NCBI GenBank assembly: GCA_018435125.1
Contig: JAHDNZ010000037.1
Span: 1-55,550 of the forward strand
Direction of reading: 5' to 3'
DNA: 55,550 bases
Source: Bacillota bacterium
GTDB lineage: Bacteria > Bacillota > DTU065
The position numbers were made by a program, and so were the translations under genes. Positions 42,927-51,742 of the stretch are shown piece after piece; within the stretch, counting starts at the first letter, position 1, and the number at the start of each line of letters is the position of its first letter. The notes under the pieces are model-generated. The model was not told the origin of the DNA and made no database searches. It saw only the letters and a program-made list of their open reading frames with translations.

Positions 42927-43251
42927 GTGAGCAGAAAATATGAAAATAGAGGTTTTACCTGCGCCAACTGCGGCAAAACCGTAATGGCATTGACAAACGG
43001 CAGTTATCGTAATTACTGCTCGACTTGCTTGCATCCGCTGTATGTGGATCACCTTCCCGGTGATCGCTTGAACCATTGCTGGGGTTAATGAAACCATAAG
43101 TATATGCTGGAACAGCAAAAAGGGATATCAAATTGTGTATTGCTGTGAGTTATGTAGATCAGAAAAAGTAAATCGCATTGCAGCCAATTGCAACATGCCA
43201 AATAATATGGATATTATTTTACGACTTATGAAAGAGGAGGAACCATATTGA
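42927..43251 (+). pseudogene. RNHCP domain protein, frameshifted
   Basis: From GTG 42927 frame 0 reads MSRKYENRGFTCANCG, then RNYCSTCL and VDHLPGDR, matching the zinc-binding RNHCP domain, and stops at TAA 43086. The domain continues in the two other frames: GLMKP at 43082-43096, then ISICWNSKKGYQIVYCCELC and NNMDIILRLMKEEEPY to the TGA at 43249-43251. Two one-base shifts around 43080-43100 therefore break the gene. Its end overlaps the start codon of the GNAT-kinase fusion (TTGA), so the two genes were once coupled. The function of RNHCP proteins is unknown. Sequencing error is possible but would need two separate events. Confidence 0.75.
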
Positions 43252-44915
43252 ATATAACAATACGAGTGGAACAACCGAAAGACTATCGCGCCGTGGAGGA
43301 GCTGATCCGCGAAGCCTTTTGGGGTAGCATGAATCACCCCACTTGTGACGGTGAGCATCTTCTTGTCCACAAGCTGCGGAATCTTCCCTCCTTTGTGCCG
43401 GAGCTGGATTTTGTTGCAAAGGTGGACGGACAGCTTGTTGGGCATATCATATACAGCACAGCAAAGGTTATCACGCTATATAGTCGCGAGATCGAAGTGT
43501 TGAATTTCGGCCCGATTAGCGTTTTACCGGAATATAAGTGTATGGGCATTGGTTCGGCGCTGATGCGCTACAGTATTTTGGAAGCGAAGAAACTTGGATA
43601 TAGAGCGATTATTTTCTACGGGCATCCGGATTACTATCCCCGCTTTGGCTTCAATCGGGCAAGTGCATTTGGGATTACCTCTGAAAACGGGAAAAGCTTT
43701 GATGCGCTGATGGCAATGCCTCTCTATGATGGTGCGCTTGATGGTGTTTCTGGGAGGTATGTCTATGATGCGGTATACGATACTGACCCGAAAGAAGTTG
43801 AAGAATTTGATAAAACCTTTCCGCCAAAAGAACCTGCAATATTGCCGCCAATCAAGCTGCTCACTGTTAAGCTACCCAAGAATGCAAAACGGGCTTTTGA
43901 TACTCATAAATTCGAATATATATCCCAGCTCCAGGGCTACAGCGGTGTTGAAATGTTGCGATGGGAAGGTATTGAAGAACAGAATATGGCTCAAATCAAT
44001 CACATTCTGCAAGAACTCGGTCAACCCGAAAAACTGCTTCCGTCTTCCTATATTTTGCAGCTTGCCCAAATGGGTGTACGTATACCAGCTGTACAGAAAA
44101 TCCGTGAAAAGGCGGGCATTTCTGTGTATCGGGTAGAATCGGAAGCTGAACATTATGTGCTTAAAGTATTTGAAAATCCGAAGGACAGGCGGGAGATTGA
44201 GAATTATAAAATGCTTACTTCACTCTGTATACCCACATTGCCGATGTTAAGACATACCGCGTACGCACTTCTTTTGCCCGATGTGGAAAGCAGCCCTGAA
44301 TATCGTCTGGGCTGTGAAGCGGATTTATCCGATGTTCAGGTGGCCTCAGCCGTTGCCAAATGGTATAAAGGACTGCATGACAAGGGGAGGTCGTATATAC
44401 GCCAGAATAACCCTGATCTTTATGATGAAACCGATATGATTACGATGTCCAATCTGGATATGATCGCAAACAAAACCAATACGGCTGAAAATGCATTGTG
44501 GCCGATAATCCGCGAACGCTTTGATGAAATCCGCTGCAGAATTGCCAGCCTTCCTCGCACACTGACCTATAATGATTTTTACTGGACAAATCTTGTGGTC
44601 GCAAGTGATCAATCCTCTGCTATGATGCTAGACTTCAATCTGCTTGGAACAGGTTATGCATATGGAGACATACGCAATGTATCAAGTGTGCTTAGCGCAG
44701 AAGCGGCCGATGCTTTCCTACGTGAATATGGGGAGGATTTTAGCTGCAAAGAGGAAAAAGTGGCTGATGCGTTTTTGTCGCCCCTTGTCACCCTCATCAA
44801 CGCCTGTGAATGGAAGAACTTTCCCAGATGGGCTGAACCGTCGTTGGAAGAGCTGAAAGACGGAACAATTTTTGATAGGCTCACTCAGTGGCTGGACGGA
44901 TTTTGTAAATTATAA
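43248..44915 (+). CDS. GNAT acetyltransferase fused to an aminoglycoside-phosphotransferase-like kinase
   Basis: 555 residues. Residues 1-165 form a YhbS-like GNAT domain (LNFGPISVLPEYKCMGIGSALM near 84-105 is the acetyl-CoA loop; YGHPDYYPRFGF near 124). After a linker of about 100 residues, 285-550 form an APH-type kinase: YVLKVF with the ATP lysine near 304, LTYNDFYWTN near 442 as the catalytic loop with Asp and Asn, and MMLDFN near 461 as the metal-binding Asp. The catalytic-loop histidine common in APH enzymes is tyrosine. TTG 43248 follows GAGGAGG. The acetyltransferase-plus-kinase design recalls AAC(6')-APH(2''), but the domains belong to other subfamilies, so antibiotic modification is only a hypothesis. 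Confidence 0.82.
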   Translation: MNITIRVEQPKDYRAVEELIREAFWGSMNHPTCDGEHLLVHKLRNLPSFVPELDFVAKVDGQLVGHIIYSTAKVITLYSREIEVLNFGPISVLPEYKCMGIGSALMRYSILEAKKLGYRAIIFYGHPDYYPRFGFNRASAFGITSENGKSFDALMAMPLYDGALDGVSGRYVYDAVYDTDPKEVEEFDKTFPPKEPAILPPIKLLTVKLPKNAKRAFDTHKFEYISQLQGYSGVEMLRWEGIEEQNMAQINHILQELGQPEKLLPSSYILQLAQMGVRIPAVQKIREKAGISVYRVESEAEHYVLKVFENPKDRREIENYKMLTSLCIPTLPMLRHTAYALLLPDVESSPEYRLGCEADLSDVQVASAVAKWYKGLHDKGRSYIRQNNPDLYDETDMITMSNLDMIANKTNTAENALWPIIRERFDEIRCRIASLPRTLTYNDFYWTNLVVASDQSSAMMLDFNLLGTGYAYGDIRNVSSVLSAEAADAFLREYGEDFSCKEEKVADAFLSPLVTLINACEWKNFPRWAEPSLEELKDGTIFDRLTQWLDGFCKL

Positions 44916-44932
44916 ATATAAGGAGCAAAATA

Positions 44933-45330
44933 ATATATATTAAAGAGTTTACAACATCTCACATCGAATAGGTTATGAGCATTACTCTGCAAAACTATAA
45001 TGAGGAACAGCAGTGTGTTCCGAGCTTTCTGATGATTGATTCTGTTCTGAACTTAACGTTCTTTAACGAAAATGGTCTTGGTGTCTTTGCATTTGACGGC
45101 AGGAACATGGTTGGCTTTATGTGCAGTGTACCGCAACCAATCGACGAATCGACATCCAAGCCGTCTATCCCTCACAGAATATTAAAGCTATAAATATACT
45201 CACTGAACTGGGCAATCCACCGGAAGTTCTTTATCTTCCCGATGATCCGCACAGTCCGGCTAGTATAGAAAGTTTTGAGATGATGTTTGAGGCTATGCAA
45301 GGATTCTTAATAAAAAACTTCTTGGACTAG
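44933..45330 (+). pseudogene. GNAT acetyltransferase, broken
   Basis: A good ribosome binding site (AAGGAGC at 44920-44926) precedes ATA 44933, probably a mutated ATG. The frame reads YIKEFTTSHIE, then a TAG at 44969 where a glutamine is usual, then VMSITLQNYNEEQQCVP and ENGLGVFAFDGRNMVGFMC, the start of a GNAT enzyme. The frame stops at 45191-45193. Another frame continues to 45330 (AINILTELGNPPEVLYLPDD) and may be the tail of the same or another gene. Lost start codon, nonsense codon and frameshift or deletion together make it a pseudogene. It follows the fusion gene by 17 bases. Confidence 0.65.
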
Positions 45331-45776
45331 AGAAAACTATACCCAGCCTTATTGCCCAAAACTTTAATAGTGAAAGTCAAAAGATAGATAAAATATAAAC
45401 GCCCCTTTAGTAGTCTTTTAAAAAATTACTAAAGGGGTAATATATTTCCTGTAAAAAGTCGGCAATTGTAAGTACTTACTACAATAAAAAACGTAGAGTT
45501 TACGGATTTATACTAAACATAAATAGCAGTGGCTCATTTTTAATCGCTAAAGATAAGCTATCTAAAATAGATAATAGAGGGAAAGGAAGTTATTTAAGGA
45601 AATAACAAATTAAACTAATTAAACCAATCGATATTTTACGACCACGACTTAGGGTTTATAAAGCTAAAAAAAATGGTTGTGGATTAATATTATATGGCCA
45701 TTATCCTTTAATCTGTTAGAAAGATAAACGATGACTTCTCTAGGTAATTATCTTTACTAAATTAGAGGAGGTTAAT
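45331..45776. other. Gene-free region with two inverted repeats
   Basis: 446 bases between the broken GNAT gene and the HemN-like gene. A terminator-like hairpin is annotated separately at 45402-45437. GTAAGTACTTAC at 45468-45479 is a perfect 12-bp palindrome flanked by ATT and ACAAT and may be an operator. No gene was found. Confidence 0.4.
45402..45437. terminator. Hairpin at the end of the island, possible terminator
   Basis: CCCCTTTAGTA (45402-45412) and TACTAAAGGGG (45427-45437) form a perfect 11-bp stem around a 14-base loop. No clean T-run follows, so termination is likely but not certain. Confidence 0.5.
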
Positions 45777-47030
45777 ATGTTATTAACATCGTTAATGAGA
45801 ATCTGGCTGACAAGATCCTTAATGCCGTTTCAATTTAGAGATTACTATACTAATAAACTATACTTTGAAAAAGAACAGGAGTTAGGTCTATATATTCACC
45901 TACCGTTTTGCCGCAAGCTTTGTTCTTTTTGCCCCTATTGTAAAGAGATTCATAAAGAGGATATAGCCAAAGACTATAAAAAAGCCCTGCTTAAAGAGAT
46001 CGAACTAGTTGGTTTACAATTACATTCACCAAAGGAAGTGACTAGTCTCTACTTTGGGGGAGGAACACCGGCTTTAATGATTGAGGATATAAAAGAGCTG
46101 ATTCAAACTCTGAAAAAATACTTTCATATTACCCAGGGAATCGGGGTTGAACTGCACCCTGAAGATATCTCTAAGGATAACTTAATAAAGTTAAAAACAG
46201 CCGGAGTTTCTATGATTAGCGTTGGGATACAGTCCTTTAACAAGCAGTGTTTGTCGGTTTTAGGTAGGAAACCCATAGACTTTGAAAATATATTTAGCTT
46301 AATTAAGGAAGCTGATTTTGAGGTGGTGGATGTGGATTTGATATTTGCTATCCCCAATCAGACCGAAGAGCTTTTACTTGCCGATATTGAGACTGCTTTT
46401 TCCTATGGAGCTACGCAAATATCTACCTATCCGTTTATAGATTTCACTTTTGCCAACAACCAATATAAACCGCTTGCGGAAAAAGAGAAGAAAAAAATGT
46501 TAAAAGGCATCTCGACTTACTGCCAAAAAACAGGCCGCCGAAGGACTTCGATCTGGACATTTGCCAAGCCCAACACAAAAAAATACTCCTCAATCACCAG
46601 AGATAACTTTTTAGGCTTTGGTGTTTCAGCCACGACTTTGCTTAAAGAACAATTTAAGATCAACACTTTTTCCATAGCCGCCTATTGCCAGCGTTTGAGC
46701 GAGGGTCAACTTCCTACTTCCTTGACCTTAAATTTTACCCTGCGTCAACGGGCAGTCTACTATTTATTTTGGCAGGCCTACACTATGCAAATAAACCTGG
46801 AAGAATTCGAACAATATTTTGGTCTTCATCTTAATAAGTTATTTGGCTTTGAATTCTGGTTAGCTAGAAAACTGGGGCTGGTTAAAAAACAACCTACCTC
46901 CTACCAGCTTACTGAAAAGGGCGCCTATTACTTTCACCTTATTGAGCAAGCCTATACAACTGCTTATATCGATAAAATGTGGCATATCTCCAGAAAGACT
47001 CCTTTTCCGAAAGAAATAATTTTAAGGTAA
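45777..47030 (+). CDS. HemN/HemW-like radical SAM protein
   Basis: 417 residues. The radical SAM cluster cysteines are C45, C49 and C52 (CRKLCSFCPYC), followed by YFGGGTPALM near 85 and GVELHPEDIS near 125, as in coproporphyrinogen dehydrogenase and HemW-type proteins. These use a 4Fe-4S cluster and S-adenosylmethionine. The extra cysteine C55 also fits the HemN-type CPYC pattern. Without other heme genes nearby, a role as a heme chaperone or another radical enzyme is as likely as porphyrin oxidation. AGAGGAGG stands before ATG 45777. Confidence 0.85.
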   Translation: MLLTSLMRIWLTRSLMPFQFRDYYTNKLYFEKEQELGLYIHLPFCRKLCSFCPYCKEIHKEDIAKDYKKALLKEIELVGLQLHSPKEVTSLYFGGGTPALMIEDIKELIQTLKKYFHITQGIGVELHPEDISKDNLIKLKTAGVSMISVGIQSFNKQCLSVLGRKPIDFENIFSLIKEADFEVVDVDLIFAIPNQTEELLLADIETAFSYGATQISTYPFIDFTFANNQYKPLAEKEKKKMLKGISTYCQKTGRRRTSIWTFAKPNTKKYSSITRDNFLGFGVSATTLLKEQFKINTFSIAAYCQRLSEGQLPTSLTLNFTLRQRAVYYLFWQAYTMQINLEEFEQYFGLHLNKLFGFEFWLARKLGLVKKQPTSYQLTEKGAYYFHLIEQAYTTAYIDKMWHISRKTPFPKEIILR

Positions 47031-47074
47031 TCATTAAGATCCATGCCTTTTTTACCAATACTTTTGCAAGCAAG

Positions 47075-47098
47075 TGACCGAAAGGTCATATTGTTTTT
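47075..47098 (+). terminator. Probable terminator of the HemN-like gene
   Basis: TGACC and GGTCA form a 5-bp stem closed by a GAAA loop, followed by TATTGTTTTT. The stem is short, so efficiency may be modest. On either side, TAATCATTAAGATCCAT (47029) and TAATCATTAAGAGCCAT (47099) form a direct repeat of about 17 bases. Confidence 0.5.
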
Positions 47099-47230
47099 AA
47101 TCATTAAGAGCCATTTTAGTTTTCTATGGTTTATTCTAAGAACTAACTAATATCTTTCAACTCTGCCTTTTGCTGCCAGCCAAAGTAGTTGAGCTCAAAT
47201 ACTATTAGTTTAAGATGGAGAGTAAACTCG

Positions 47231-49159
47231 ATGGAAAGTTCGTTAAAAGAGGCAAGATCATGTTTTTCTCAGTTGCCACTTGGTGCAATTAAGCCTTTAG
47301 GCTGGTTAAAAAATCAACTTGATCTACAGGCAGCTGGCTTAAGCGGGTTTTTAAGTGAGGTTTTTCCCGATGTAGGACCGACAAGTTGGTGGCTGGGAGG
47401 AGCAGGAGAGAGTTGGGAGAGAGGCCCTTATTATATTGATGGACTCCTTCCTCTGGCTGTGTTAACGGAAAACCCCAGACTCTTTGATTATGCTAAAGGA
47501 TTTTTGCAGTGGAGTTTAGAGAGCCAGGATAAGAGTGGCTTTTTCGGCCCCCCCAAAAACCCGGACTGGTGGCCTCGTATGGTAATGCTAAAGGTTCTAA
47601 CCCTTTATAGTGATATAGATCAAAGTGGCAAGGTAGAGGAGTTTCTGATAAATTATTTTAAATATCAGTTAAATAATATCGAATCGAGGCCACTCTATCG
47701 CTGGGCCAGGGCCAGAGGCTTTGAAAATCTTGTTTCCCTTTTCTGGTTGTATGATAAAACTCATACCCCATGGCTGTTAGAACTGGGAGATAAGATTAGA
47801 GAACAGACTTTAGACTGGAGTGGATTCTTTCTTGAGCTGCCTTATAAAAAGAACACCAGAAACTATCTGGACTTTACCAAAGTTGACTGGGACTTTATGG
47901 ACAAGGACGACCCTGAGGCCAGAACATTTTTAACCACCTTTTTATATACCCATGTTGTAAATGTTGCCATGGCTCTAAAGGCCCCCTGGTATTTTTATAG
48001 GCTTACCAAATCACCACAAGATTTAAATGCAACTTTAAATGGCTTGGAAGTTATTATGAAGTATCACGGTACTGCTAATTACCTTTTTACAGGGGATGAG
48101 CACCTGGCAGGGTTAAATCCTAGTCAAGGCACCGAGCTTTGTGCGGTAGTGGAATTAATGTACTCCCTCGAGCAGCTTCTTTGCCAAACAGGGATCTCCA
48201 AATTTGGTGATTATTTGGAGAAGATAGCCTATAACGCGCTGCCTGCTGCCATTGCGCCTGATTTTTGGTCACATCAGTATGATCAGCAAACCAACCAAAT
48301 CTCGGCTACTATCGGTAAAAGAGATTGGACTAACAACGGGCCTGATGCCAATATATTTGGTCTTGAACCAAATTACGGTTGCTGCACGGCAAATTTTCAT
48401 CAAGGCTGGCCTAAGTTTGTAGCCAATATCTGGCTTAAAGCTGAGGACGGAATAGTGCTTTCTTTGTATGCACCATCAACAGTTAGTTTTAAAGCACCTT
48501 CGGGTGAAAATGTGAATATTGCTCTTGATACCGATTATCCTTTCAACGATAAGCTAAAGCTCAAGTTTAGTCTAAATCAACCCGTATGGTTTAAGCTTTA
48601 TTTTCGCAGACTCTCCGGAGCCTCTTGGGTGCTGAAGTTAAACGGAGAGAAGGTTACTGCAGTTGTGCACGAAAATGGTTTTTTGAGTCTTGTCCGCACT
48701 TGGAGACCGAAAGATGAACTTGAAATAGAATGGATGATAAAACCTAGTCTAAAATGCTGGGCCAATGATTCTTTGAGTGTGGAAAGAGGCTCTTTAGTCT
48801 TTGCTTTACCACTGGGTGAAAAATGGGTTAAAGTACGAGGTATTTCCCCTAGTGCCGACTATGAACTCTATCCAAAAAGTAGCTGGCAATGGGGGATTTT
48901 AGAGGATACTGATTTTGAGGTAGAGTATGGGGAGCTTACCTTGCAACCTTTTAACAGCGACTGTCCTCCCGTAATATTAAAAGCAAGTGGAGCTAAGGTG
49001 ACAAATTGGCAAGAGGAAAATCTTTCTGCTGGGAAGATTCCCAAACCTCAGCCGTTAAAAGAAGATTCTAAAGAGTTAAAGCTTATCCCCTACGGAGCTG
49101 CAAAGCTTCGCATCACTCAGTTTCCAATAATTCTTTCTAAAGACACAAAACATTCTTAA
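47231..49159 (+). CDS. GH127 family protein, beta-L-arabinofuranosidase-like
   Basis: 642 residues, the length expected for DUF1680/GH127. The (alpha/alpha)6-barrel part contains GTELCAVVELMYSLEQLL near 300, where Glu and Cys correspond to zinc ligands. NYGCCTANFHQGWPKFV near 380 supplies the Cys-Cys pair that holds the zinc and acts as the nucleophile in GH127. A beta-sandwich C-terminus follows. There is no signal peptide, so it would act on imported arabino-oligosaccharides in the cytoplasm. The start at ATG 47231 follows GGAGAG. A TTG start 14 codons upstream is weaker. The substrate is inferred from the family, which also includes other activities in related families. Confidence 0.8.
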   Translation: MESSLKEARSCFSQLPLGAIKPLGWLKNQLDLQAAGLSGFLSEVFPDVGPTSWWLGGAGESWERGPYYIDGLLPLAVLTENPRLFDYAKGFLQWSLESQDKSGFFGPPKNPDWWPRMVMLKVLTLYSDIDQSGKVEEFLINYFKYQLNNIESRPLYRWARARGFENLVSLFWLYDKTHTPWLLELGDKIREQTLDWSGFFLELPYKKNTRNYLDFTKVDWDFMDKDDPEARTFLTTFLYTHVVNVAMALKAPWYFYRLTKSPQDLNATLNGLEVIMKYHGTANYLFTGDEHLAGLNPSQGTELCAVVELMYSLEQLLCQTGISKFGDYLEKIAYNALPAAIAPDFWSHQYDQQTNQISATIGKRDWTNNGPDANIFGLEPNYGCCTANFHQGWPKFVANIWLKAEDGIVLSLYAPSTVSFKAPSGENVNIALDTDYPFNDKLKLKFSLNQPVWFKLYFRRLSGASWVLKLNGEKVTAVVHENGFLSLVRTWRPKDELEIEWMIKPSLKCWANDSLSVERGSLVFALPLGEKWVKVRGISPSADYELYPKSSWQWGILEDTDFEVEYGELTLQPFNSDCPPVILKASGAKVTNWQEENLSAGKIPKPQPLKEDSKELKLIPYGAAKLRITQFPIILSKDTKHS

Positions 49160-49224
49160 CAGAGGAACACTTTAAACCATAAATTATAATGGATTGCTAT
49201 TTTCGTTCCAACTGTTTTAGAATT

Positions 49225-50057
49225 AGATTAAAGCCAGGAAGTCGAGAAGAAGAAAGATATTCTAATTGATTTAATTAAAGCAGCCAAGGGGATAGATGAT
49301 AGCGAAAACTTGAAGGTGAAGTAAATGGTCTAAAAGGTGATATAAATGCGATAGAAATAATCACATCTAAAGATTGGAATGAAATATGCCAATTAAAGGG
49401 AGCAAAGAGGAGGAGTTTGAGCCTTTTCTGGACGACATATACGAATATTCAGATTTTAGTTCTTATTTTGACTTATATATCCAAAAACGGTTCAGCGGTG
49501 ATAAAGAAGCTTGCTCTGATTTTGAGTTACTGGAATTTATAGAGGAACTTGACGATGAAAGTTATGGAGAGTTGCTACGTGAAGCTTTTAAAAACTAAAA
49601 TGTCTCTGAAATTATTGAAAAGCTTTATCTTTCAGATCGACATCTTGCTAAAGAAGCAGCTGCAACGCTTTCAAATTTTATTGCTCTAGGTAATAAGATG
49701 GCTTATGAAGGGCTATTGAAATACTATAATGAATTACCATCAGCGGTTGAGCTTGATGATGTCCATTTAAGAATTGAGATAGTAAAAGCTCTTTCTTATA
49801 AAAAATCCGAGCCAAGTACGATAGATGCTTATGTGAACGAACTTATATGAACACCGTCAAACAACACTACAAGAAAATTATACTCTGAGATATTAGATCT
49901 ACTTGCGATATGCCTTATAGAACTTATTGATGAACCATTAACAAATCTGCTTGAAAAACGGCAATATGCTTATTAGATGGGAAAAAGAATCTTGAATATT
50001 CAAGAAGAAGATGAAAGTCGGATATTTTTTAGCATTTTAAAAACTAAAAACAGCTGA
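49225..50057 (+). pseudogene. Decayed gene for a helical-repeat protein, unknown family
   Basis: From ATG 49386 one frame reads helical, acidic sequence (DIYEYSDFSSYFDLYIQKRF) to a TAA at 49596. The same frame then continues without shift as coherent sequence (EIIEKLYLSDRHLAKEAAATLSN, then LRIEIVKALSYK) to a TGA at 49848. It goes on (RKLYSEILDLLAICLIEL) to a TAG at 49974 and reaches a final TGA at 50055. Upstream fragments in other frames (ILIDLIKAAKGIDDSENL, AIEIITSKDWNEICQL) look like its N-terminus. The repeated helix pairs suggest a HEAT-like or immunity-type protein, without a named match. Three different in-frame stops plus frameshifts exclude an active full-length product. Confidence 0.7.
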
Positions 50058-50257
50058 GGCGTAAAAGAATGAAAGGTATAGGCCAAAAACCTAGATTAAT
50101 ACGCAAACAACAAAGTCAATAATAGAGTAGTAGAAGCCCTAATAGATAAAAAAACTACTTAGGAATTACCAAGCGGTGATTGCGTTTATAATATTGCGGG
50201 AGTTGGTCATTATTAATTACTATTCGACTTGCCTATTTTGAGGAGTAGAGGTGCTAG

Positions 50258-51196
50258 GTGTTGAGGTGGAATGATAAAAGGTACCATACCTTGGATTATG
50301 AAATGAAAAAGACCTTTGGGCAAAAGATTATTAAACTCTCTCTTGACGGAGGATTTACATGTCCCAACAGGGATGGTCAGATAAGTGATAAGGGATGCAT
50401 TTTTTGCAGTGAAATGGGTACGGGAGAGTTTGCTGGGAATAGAAACTGTGATATTACCCAGCAAATTGCTCAGCAAAAGCAATTGTTATCTACTAAGTGG
50501 CCTACAGGTAAGTATATAGCTTATTTCCAAAATTTTACCAATACTTACGCCCCGGTAGACAAGTTAAAAGAATTATATTTAGAAGCTCTTTCAGCAACCG
50601 ATATCGTGGGTCTTGCCCTAGCTACTCGGCCAGATTGTCTGCCACCTGAAGTGATAGATCTGCTAGGTAAGATAGCTGAAAATAACTATTTATGGGTTGA
50701 ACTTGGTCTCCAGACTAGGCATGAGAGATCGGCTAATTTTATTCGCAGAGGATACAATCTGGAGTGTTTTATCGACGCAACAGATAGATTAAAAGAGAAA
50801 AACATCAAAGTGGTAGTACACCTCATTTTAGGGCTTCCCGGAGAAAGCATTGATGAGATGTTAGAAACTGTCAGGTTTGTAGGCAACTTAGGAGTGTGGG
50901 GTGTAAAGTTGCATTTGCTACATATCCTTAAAGATACCGACCTTTATAAGTATTATCGCCTTAACCCTTTCCCACTTTTAAGTAGGGATCAATATATAAA
51001 CCTTGTCTGTAATACGCTCGAGATTCTCCCATCTTCGGTAGTAGTACATCGCGTTACAGGTGATGGTGCTAAGCATCTATTGGAAGCACCGAAGTGGAGC
51101 TTGGATAAGCTGAGAGTATTATCCGGAATAGACAAGGAACTAGCTCGTAGAGATTCTTACCAAGGGAGTAGATATCAAAAGACATCTATCAAGTAA
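50258..51196 (+). CDS. Radical SAM protein of the YtqA/TIGR01212 family
   Basis: 312 residues. The cluster motif has the family form CPNRDGQISDKGCIFC (near 34-49), unlike the usual CxxxCxxC spacing, and RWNDKRYHTLDYEMKKTFG at the N-terminus is typical of this family. ARKPDCL-like, GLQT and GLPGES motifs follow in order. Members are found beside varied genes and their reaction is unknown. The gene starts with GTG 50258 or the adjacent TTG 50261. AGGAGTAGAGG stands upstream. It is separated from the decayed gene by 200 bases and appears to be transcribed alone. Confidence 0.85.
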   Translation: MLRWNDKRYHTLDYEMKKTFGQKIIKLSLDGGFTCPNRDGQISDKGCIFCSEMGTGEFAGNRNCDITQQIAQQKQLLSTKWPTGKYIAYFQNFTNTYAPVDKLKELYLEALSATDIVGLALATRPDCLPPEVIDLLGKIAENNYLWVELGLQTRHERSANFIRRGYNLECFIDATDRLKEKNIKVVVHLILGLPGESIDEMLETVRFVGNLGVWGVKLHLLHILKDTDLYKYYRLNPFPLLSRDQYINLVCNTLEILPSSVVVHRVTGDGAKHLLEAPKWSLDKLRVLSGIDKELARRDSYQGSRYQKTSIK

Positions 51197-51742
51197 TAAC
51201 TTAACTAGAATCAGCCCCCGAGAAATTCGTTCATAACGTTCTAGCCTATTTATCTTTTTTACTCTTAGGTATTTTCTTGCCAATTTGAAAATTATTTAGG
51301 CTTTACTCTTCAGGGAAAACATATTTCGGCAAAGTCATAGTATGGTTTTAATCGAACAGCGATTTTTTAAGCTAAAGGCTGAAACTAGCTTGGGAAAGAC
51401 ATATAACCATTACCATGAATCAAAACAGGTATCTACAACAGTTTTATGGGAAATACACATAAAGTATTCTCGCAATGTATTCTTGAAGGTCTTTACTCCA
51501 AACCCCTTCCTAATACATAAGGTGAATTATGAGTATGTATTAGGAAGAAACCCTCTTATATTTAAAGCAGTCTTGAGAAAAGATGAGTTTTGTGATGAAT
51601 AACATCCAAGCAGATATTTTCCCTGTATGGTACAAAAGCGAACTGGTCTTTTACTTAAATTGAAAGAGCAAACAAAACTTAGTTGCGATCACCTATATAT
51701 TGGTTGGTTAGAGTTAATTCAGGTCTTAAAGAAGGTGTAAAT
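51197..51742. other. Gene-free region with a strong 13-bp hairpin
   Basis: 546 bases. CTTCCTAATACAT (51506-51518) and ATGTATTAGGAAG (51535-51547) form a perfect 13-bp stem around a 16-base loop without a T-run. An 86-codon open frame (51342-51602) crosses it but has no ribosome binding site or recognisable sequence, so it was not called. The promoter of the GNAT gene probably lies here. Confidence 0.45.

Noticed and set aside
49386-50057. Stop-codon recoding (selenocysteine or readthrough) as explanation for the in-frame stops
   Set aside because: Three different stop codons and upstream frameshifts are involved, and all three codons end normal genes nearby. Decay is the simpler explanation.
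51342-51602. 86-codon frame upstream of the GNAT gene
   Set aside because: It has no ribosome binding site, contains a perfect 13-bp hairpin and has no recognisable motif.
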